In this document: positions 25,215 to 29,827 of the stretch, piece by piece
How the letters are laid out: the number at the start of each line of letters is the position of its first letter
Position numbering within the stretch: position 1 is the stretch's first letter
Assembly (NCBI GenBank): GCA_002412765.1
Contig: DHVR01000033.1
Span: 1 to 29,827 of the forward strand
From: Leptolinea sp. UBA5203
Lineage (GTDB): Bacteria; Chloroflexota; Anaerolineae; Anaerolineales; Anaerolineaceae
Direction: 5' to 3'
Length of the DNA stretch: 29,827 nt
Position numbers and translations under genes: made by a program
Notes under the pieces: generated by a model
The model's input: only the letters and a program-made list of their open reading frames with translations
Databases searched by the model: none
What the model was told of the DNA's origin: nothing

Positions 25215-25242
25215 TAGATCATCTTTCAAGTGGAGATTAGGA

Positions 25243-25863
25243 ATGGGTTTAGAACAGACAGGAATTCAAGCGGTGATCTGGGATATGGGGGGCGTATTAA
25301 TCCGGACTGAAGACCGCAGACCCCGAACGGAATTAGCCAAGAAATTTGGTTTCACCTACGAGATGTTGGAAAGCATCGTCTACGGATCCAGTTCGGCTCA
25401 GGAAGCTAGTGTGGGGCGCATCACGGCGGATGCGCATTGGATGAAAGTTAAGGCGTTGCTCAAAATGGAGGATAACTTCCTGCCTGAGTTTCAACGAGCC
25501 TTTTGGGCCGGCGATGTTCTGGATGAGGAATTGGTCGCGCGTATTGATCACTTACGACCTGCTATCAAAACTGGACTACTTAGCAATGCCTGGGATAACG
25601 CACGCGAAACGGTTGGGAAACAATTCGGATTTCTATATGCCTTTGATGTCAGTGTTTTTTCCGCTGAATTAAAAATGGAAAAACCAAACCCTGCTTTTTA
25701 CCATTGGATGTTGGATCAATTGCAGGTGCAGCCGGACGCTGCTATTTTCATCGATGATATGCCGGAAAATGTAAAAGCTGCTGAGAAATTGGGTTTACAT
25801 GGTATTCGTTTTATCAATAGGGATCAAATCATAAAGGATTTACAGGAATTCCTTCCTTTTTAG
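25243..25863 (+). CDS. HAD-superfamily hydrolase (subfamily IA-like)
   Basis: 206 residues from the chosen ATG. Motif I is DMGGV, so the second Asp of the common DxDxT/V is Gly, as in YihX-like and epoxide-hydrolase-N-like members; motif II is S/N in LLSNAW, motif III K in MEKPNPAFYHW and motif IV IFIDDMPENVKAA. The helical cap sits between motifs I and II. Probably a small-molecule phosphatase; with the phosphate-transferring second Asp lost, activity may differ. The longer start at 25210 lies in the promoter. The metallophosphoesterase gene begins two bases after the stop, so the two are cotranscribed and translationally coupled. Confidence 0.9.
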   Translation: MGLEQTGIQAVIWDMGGVLIRTEDRRPRTELAKKFGFTYEMLESIVYGSSSAQEASVGRITADAHWMKVKALLKMEDNFLPEFQRAFWAGDVLDEELVARIDHLRPAIKTGLLSNAWDNARETVGKQFGFLYAFDVSVFSAELKMEKPNPAFYHWMLDQLQVQPDAAIFIDDMPENVKAAEKLGLHGIRFINRDQIIKDLQEFLPF

Positions 25864-25865
25864 TT

Positions 25866-26513
25866 ATGCTTAAGTTTATTGAAAATCTTCAAGTCTCTCA
25901 AATCAGTATCCAGACGGATCAGCATTGTGTACGAATTGCAGTCCTTGCGGATACGCACATTCCGGATCGGGTGAATGACTTTCATCCGAATTTACTTCCT
26001 GCTCTTCAGAAGAGCCATATTGATCTGATTCTTCACTGTGGCGACAGTACACACCAATCTGTCCTCTCAGACCTGGAAGGTATTGCGCCTCTATTGGCTG
26101 TCATGGGAAATAGAGACGCTTTCTTTTCCAAATTGGATTTACCGTTCAAACTAGAAATTGAATTGTTCGGCAAAAAAGTTGGTTTGTATCATGGTTATAA
26201 ATCAATCAAGCACTATTTTAAAGACAAGCTAGATTATATTTTGCATGGGTATCATTTTGATCATTTTCATGCCGTAGGAAAAGATTTATTCCCGGAGGCG
26301 GATGTGCTTTGTTTTGGACACACCCATTTTGCCGAAATTCGCCATTACCCCAACCAATGGGTTATTAATCCTGGTTCATCTGGTCCGAATTCGATGAATG
26401 GCGGCCCTTCCTGGGTATTATTGGAGATGGATGAGAATGGCAGAGTAATCGCATCTTTTCAGCCTTTAGGTGGGTATATCTGCAAAAAGCAACAGTGGGT
26501 CGCATTGCAGTAG
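25866..26513 (+). CDS. YfcE/MJ0936-type metallophosphoesterase
   Basis: 215 residues. Calcineurin-like phosphoesterase with the metal motifs DTH (in VLADTHIPD), GD (LHCGDST), GNRD (VMGNRDAF), H in GLYHGYK and GHTH (CFGHTHFAE), followed by VINPGSSG. This is the full YfcE set for a two-metal phosphodiesterase. Compared with family members of about 160-180 residues it has an N-terminal extension of about 24 residues before the first strand, so a downstream start is possible, but no internal ATG precedes the motif. Two bases follow the HAD stop. Directly after its stop codon the DNA shows similarity to the end of the CotH/beta-helix gene, in the same reading frame. Confidence 0.92.
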   Translation: MLKFIENLQVSQISIQTDQHCVRIAVLADTHIPDRVNDFHPNLLPALQKSHIDLILHCGDSTHQSVLSDLEGIAPLLAVMGNRDAFFSKLDLPFKLEIELFGKKVGLYHGYKSIKHYFKDKLDYILHGYHFDHFHAVGKDLFPEADVLCFGHTHFAEIRHYPNQWVINPGSSGPNSMNGGPSWVLLEMDENGRVIASFQPLGGYICKKQQWVALQ

Positions 26514-26687
26514 TATTCCTGTATCAAGGGTACGTGGAATACATCTATATTCCCCCCCCTATTTCCTGGGATATTGGACATTGTTGGACCTCTCATACAA
26601 ATGGGGAATACGTTTACTTTAGAAGAGGTTGTCATGCAAATTCACGATCTGGATGTCGGATTTTTGCATGACTTGGGTATTCCGTGA
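26514..26687 (+). pseudogene. Degraded 3' end of a second CotH/beta-helix gene
   Basis: No start codon-led gene is here, but the frame that follows the phosphoesterase stop is open to TGA 26685-26687 and its last 31 codons match the C-terminus of the protein coded at 26868-29552 at about 17 of 31 residues: TLEEVVMQIHDLDVGFLHDLG against TLDKVVMQTQDLDVSVLYELG. DNA identity is high around GTCATGCAA and GATCTGGATGTC. Upstream similarity is fainter but present: an LDI-x-x-P/L-x-L-x-Q-x-G block with one codon missing and an I-K near 26523. It ends at or near the phosphoesterase stop. The region 26688-26867 is AT-rich with no gene seen. Confidence 0.8.
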
Positions 26688-26867
26688 AATTATGCCTACA
26701 ATACCATTAAGGATTTTCTGACAGAAAAGGTCTATATTTAGGTGTCGACTTTTTTTGTTTAGGAAGAATAATCCGCAAATTCGTAAATATTCATAATTCA
26801 AACTTAGATCATTAACAATAGATTTATAATTCAATATCTTGTCTCATGGATTTTCAGAGGGTGATCA

Positions 26868-29552
26868 ATGCAGATAAAATCTAAAATGTTGTTGGCTGGT
26901 AAAAAGCAAATCCCGTTTTGGGACTTGTTTGTATTGTGCATTATTTTAGTTATCTCGATGATTATAAGTGCTTTGATGGGGGTATTATATTTTGATAAGC
27001 CTACTGTTGAGAATTATCTGCTCAGGGGAAAAAATTATTGGGTTACATTTTTTAATCAACAATTTCAAAACGAGTCATATCTTATAAAAGAAAACCAATT
27101 GGATACGCTTTTCCTTGATATTCCATTTGGTAGTTATCAAAAAATTCTGGACAAACGAACTCAATCATATAAGACAGGTATCCTGCTCTCGAATGATTTG
27201 GATTTTGTTCCGGCACATGCGAATCTCAACCAACAAAATCAAATAAAAGTAGATCTCCGACTGAAAGGGGATTGGATCGACCATCTGGTGAATACTAAAT
27301 GGTCTTACCGAATTCATGCAAAGGGTGAGGGTCAGATTTTGGGAATGACAAAATTCTCAATTCAAGCTCCGGAAGCTCGTAATTTTCTATATGAGTGGGC
27401 TTATCATCAACATCTAATGTTGGAAGACGTACTGACCACACGCTATGGATTTATCAATGTTGTTGAGAACGGACAACAGATGGGCATCTACGCTTATGAA
27501 GAAAGTTTCAATGTAGAATTATTGGAGTCCCAACAGGAAAGACAGGGGATTATACTGCGGTTTGATGAAGAAGCCTTATGGATAAACCGTGCAAATTTTA
27601 TGGAAGAAAGCATGGAAATCTACAATTCGGCACGCCAAGATGGACTATTCATGGTAACGAATAATGAACAAGCCGAATTAACAGTTTTCCAGAGCAACAC
27701 TGTTTCAGAAAATCCCACCTTGAATGCTGAAGCTGAGACAGCTATTGCACTTTTACAAGGATATATTAATGGGGATTTGTCTGCGGACAAGGTATTTGAT
27801 TTAAAAAAATTCGGACGTCTTCTGGCAATCACTGACTTATGGGGTGCAAATCATGCAGCTTATTGGCATAATTTGCGGTACTACTATAATCCCATCACCT
27901 CCTTGATTGAACCGATTGGATATGATGGAGATAGTGGTAAATATCTTTCCAATCATTTGGCAAATGTGTTTGGAAATGAGACTTTTTTTGATAATCCCCA
28001 ACTCCGTCGGGCTTATGCAGCCGAATTGGAGCGAATCACACAACCTGGGTACACTGAGAAAATCAAAAGGCAATTACAAAATGGAATGACTCGGTACATA
28101 CCTGCTCTGCGGGAAGAGTATGGTGAGGAGATGATTTCTATCCCCTGGAATTTTCTTGAACAACGTCGAGTGCTTCTTCACGATCAGATAAACCCTGCAT
28201 TCCCGGTCATTGGTCGATTTTCGCTGGATGGAGGGATTGGAGATTCTGTGTTAAGGATAAAAATCAAAAATCTGATGATTCTACCCGTAAAATTAATTGG
28301 CGTGGAAATTCAAATCGGAGATGAGGTTATATTCTATGATGCTCGTGAATATTCCAACTCTGGAGAAGTATTAAGTGACCTTGAATATCCCGAGATTATG
28401 TATGTTAATGGGCAAAAAGGAATTGATTCTCCAAAGTTGAATTTATCAATTCCAATTTCACAAGATATAGCAGATTCCTTGTCTCAAGATGAAAATGCGA
28501 CCATAACTGCTCACGTTCAAATATCTGGCTCATCTCGAGTATATGAGATACCCATCCTAGTGGGAGAATCTGGAGTTTCTCTTGAACAGCGTCCAGCTTT
28601 GTTATTTTCTGATGCTGAGATAGAACTTGGCAAACATGCGTTTATCAATAAAATCGATGAGGATACTCTGTTCATCCTTCCGGGTGATTGGCAAGTGAAA
28701 GATGATTTGATTATTCCAGTCCAGTATAAAATCATCGTTCCACCGGGTGTAACTTTGCGATTTGAGGAGAATGCAATATTCCTTATAGGAAATCAGATAC
28801 ACGCTAATGGTACAGAAAGTCAGCCTATTCGTTTTTTGCCCATTAGGGAGAATTGGGGGGGGCTGGTTGTGTTATCCGCTGTGGAGCCTTCTTCCCTCGA
28901 AAATGTACTGATTGAGAGAACAAGTGGTATACAAAGGGATGGCTGGGTATTAACAGGCGGCGTCACATTCTATGAGAGTCCGGTAACATTATTTCAGACA
29001 CAATTTTCGAATCACCAGGGGGAAGATGCCCTTAATCTGATTCATAGCGATTATGTAATGAGTTATGTCACGTTTACAAATACCGAGGCAGATGCACTGG
29101 ATACCGATTTTTCTGATGGCAGCATTCAAAACTGTAGCTTCTCTTCTATCGGCGGGGATGCGGTTGATGTGAGCGGATCCAAAGTCACGATCAATGATTC
29201 CTTCATGACATTGATCACGGATAAAGGTGTCTCAGCGGGTGAGAAAAGTTTTATCACCATTACTAATTTGAAGATTGTTGATGCAAATATTGGAATTGCA
29301 AGTAAAGATTTATCAACTGTAACCATAGATCGAATTAATTTGGATAGCATACATTATGCTGCCTTTTCTGCATATATCAAGAAATCTGTCTATGGTCCAG
29401 CTTCCATTTTTGCAACAAATGTTATTACACTCGATATTGCTGACCTTGCTCTTGTACAAACAGGGAGTACAGTTACACTAGATAAGGTAGTCATGCAAAC
29501 TCAGGATCTGGATGTCAGTGTTTTGTATGAATTAGGGGTTCTTGGAAATTAG
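26868..29552 (+). CDS. Membrane-anchored CotH-kinase-like / right-handed beta-helix protein
   Basis: 894 residues. One membrane span (about 20-42) anchors a large outer part. Residues about 120-430 resemble CotH protein kinases: RLKGDW followed by WSYRI, YGFINVVENGQQMGIYAYEE, and WGANHAAYWHNLRYYYNP (325 on) ending in EPIGYDGD with D353 and D355. The catalytic-loop position where many CotH have Asp is H329 (NHAAYWHN), so kinase activity is unsure; this variant recurs, from memory, in non-sporulating bacteria. Residues about 600-890 form a parallel beta-helix with WGGLVVL, a run of short N-x-x-F/V-x-x-T-x-x-D/A-x-D turns. Its DNA is AT-richer than the rest of the window. GAGGGTGA precedes the ATG; TATAAT at 26825-26830 may be the -10. 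A strong terminator follows. A relic of its paralog stands upstream. Function unknown. Confidence 0.85.
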   Translation: MQIKSKMLLAGKKQIPFWDLFVLCIILVISMIISALMGVLYFDKPTVENYLLRGKNYWVTFFNQQFQNESYLIKENQLDTLFLDIPFGSYQKILDKRTQSYKTGILLSNDLDFVPAHANLNQQNQIKVDLRLKGDWIDHLVNTKWSYRIHAKGEGQILGMTKFSIQAPEARNFLYEWAYHQHLMLEDVLTTRYGFINVVENGQQMGIYAYEESFNVELLESQQERQGIILRFDEEALWINRANFMEESMEIYNSARQDGLFMVTNNEQAELTVFQSNTVSENPTLNAEAETAIALLQGYINGDLSADKVFDLKKFGRLLAITDLWGANHAAYWHNLRYYYNPITSLIEPIGYDGDSGKYLSNHLANVFGNETFFDNPQLRRAYAAELERITQPGYTEKIKRQLQNGMTRYIPALREEYGEEMISIPWNFLEQRRVLLHDQINPAFPVIGRFSLDGGIGDSVLRIKIKNLMILPVKLIGVEIQIGDEVIFYDAREYSNSGEVLSDLEYPEIMYVNGQKGIDSPKLNLSIPISQDIADSLSQDENATITAHVQISGSSRVYEIPILVGESGVSLEQRPALLFSDAEIELGKHAFINKIDEDTLFILPGDWQVKDDLIIPVQYKIIVPPGVTLRFEENAIFLIGNQIHANGTESQPIRFLPIRENWGGLVVLSAVEPSSLENVLIERTSGIQRDGWVLTGGVTFYESPVTLFQTQFSNHQGEDALNLIHSDYVMSYVTFTNTEADALDTDFSDGSIQNCSFSSIGGDAVDVSGSKVTINDSFMTLITDKGVSAGEKSFITITNLKIVDANIGIASKDLSTVTIDRINLDSIHYAAFSAYIKKSVYGPASIFATNVITLDIADLALVQTGSTVTLDKVVMQTQDLDVSVLYELGVLGN

Positions 29553-29584
29553 CAACAAAGCAGACGGTTATAGGAGAATTCAAT

Positions 29585-29623
29585 AAAAGAAAGATCTTTG
29601 GCTTAATAAAGATCTTTCTTTTT
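29585..29623. terminator. Strong terminator after the CotH/beta-helix gene
   Basis: A perfect 15-bp stem: AAAAGAAAGATCTTT (29585-29599), loop GGCTTAAT, AAAGATCTTTCTTTT (29608-29622). U- and A-runs make it work in both directions. From 29624 to the window end the DNA is AT-rich and I see no gene. Confidence 0.92.
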
Positions 29624-29827
29624 ATAATCCAAGAAGGGTAGTTTGGCAGCAGGTTGCACATAATTAATATCCATCGAAAAGTTTCAGCACCTAGGAGAAC
29701 TGGAATCCAATGAAAAGTATGGAAAGTAGTCAAGTATATGCCAAAGTTACCCGGGTAACACTGTAAATAAAGTAAAAAAACCACCAAAATTCAAAAAAAA
29801 ATTGATACTGTAACGAAAATCCATAGA

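Noticed and set aside
26552..26559. Run of eight C as a phase-variation tract
   Set aside because: It lies in the pseudogene relic without a promoter or start of its own, so slippage would have no evident coding effect.
1..29827. CRISPR array, tRNA or rRNA genes, insertion sequences
   Set aside because: No regularly spaced repeats, no cloverleaf-like segment and no transposase frame were seen on either strand.

Overview
The window reads as a bacterial chromosome contig of moderate GC, probably metagenomic. From about 3.6 kb onward the genes suggest a Chloroflexota (Anaerolineae-like) genome: a giant GT-C glycosyltransferase of the TIGR03663 type, ClpC, PspC, dodecin, a membrane PH-domain protein, and no outer-membrane genes. 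This placement rests on recalled family distribution, not on a search. The left 3.4 kb (histidine kinase end, SprT/DUF2786 protein, GDP-fucose synthase, GDP-mannose dehydratase) is somewhat more GC-rich and looks more proteobacterial. The boundary lies in or near the well-conserved gmd gene, so a transferred block or an assembly chimera should be considered.

Layout. 1-3.6 kb: 3' end of a sensor kinase, facing an overlapping minus-strand operon gmd > fcl > sprT-like that makes GDP-L-fucose for surface glycans. 3.7-5.3 kb: an exported, membrane-anchored serine hydrolase of the beta-lactamase/PBP fold with a peptidoglycan-binding N-domain. 5.3-7.6 kb: a REP-like palindrome, then a minus-strand pair of an MFS transporter and a HAD-HD fusion, with a near-consensus promoter and a perfect palindrome over its -35. 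7.7-11.2 kb: an 1132-residue GT-C membrane protein ending in a six-repeat NHL propeller. 11.2-14.3 kb: PspC, NifX-like, DegV, a small YvlD/holin-like membrane protein and a two-domain GNAT. 14.4-16.5 kb: a winged-helix regulator divergent from a MATE/MOP-type exporter. 16.5-18.2 kb: aldo/keto reductase, GNAT and dodecin in one minus-strand operon. 18.4-20.9 kb: ClpC. 21.0-25.1 kb: a cNMP-fold/double membrane-PH protein, peptide deformylase, recF and, convergent, rsmG. 25.2-26.5 kb: HAD phosphatase and YfcE-type phosphoesterase. 26.5-29.6 kb: an AT-rich accessory segment with a degraded 3' remnant of a CotH/beta-helix gene followed by an intact membrane-anchored CotH/beta-helix gene. 29.6-29.83 kb: a strong terminator, then AT-rich DNA with no gene seen.

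Most gene ends facing each other share compact bidirectional hairpin terminators. Several starts are decided by promoters lying inside the longest ORF (MATE gene, HAD gene), and a few genes lack a Shine-Dalgarno and have a -10 box next to the start, suggesting leaderless messages. The clearest unexplained signal is the tandem relic of the CotH/beta-helix gene at 26.51-26.69 kb.
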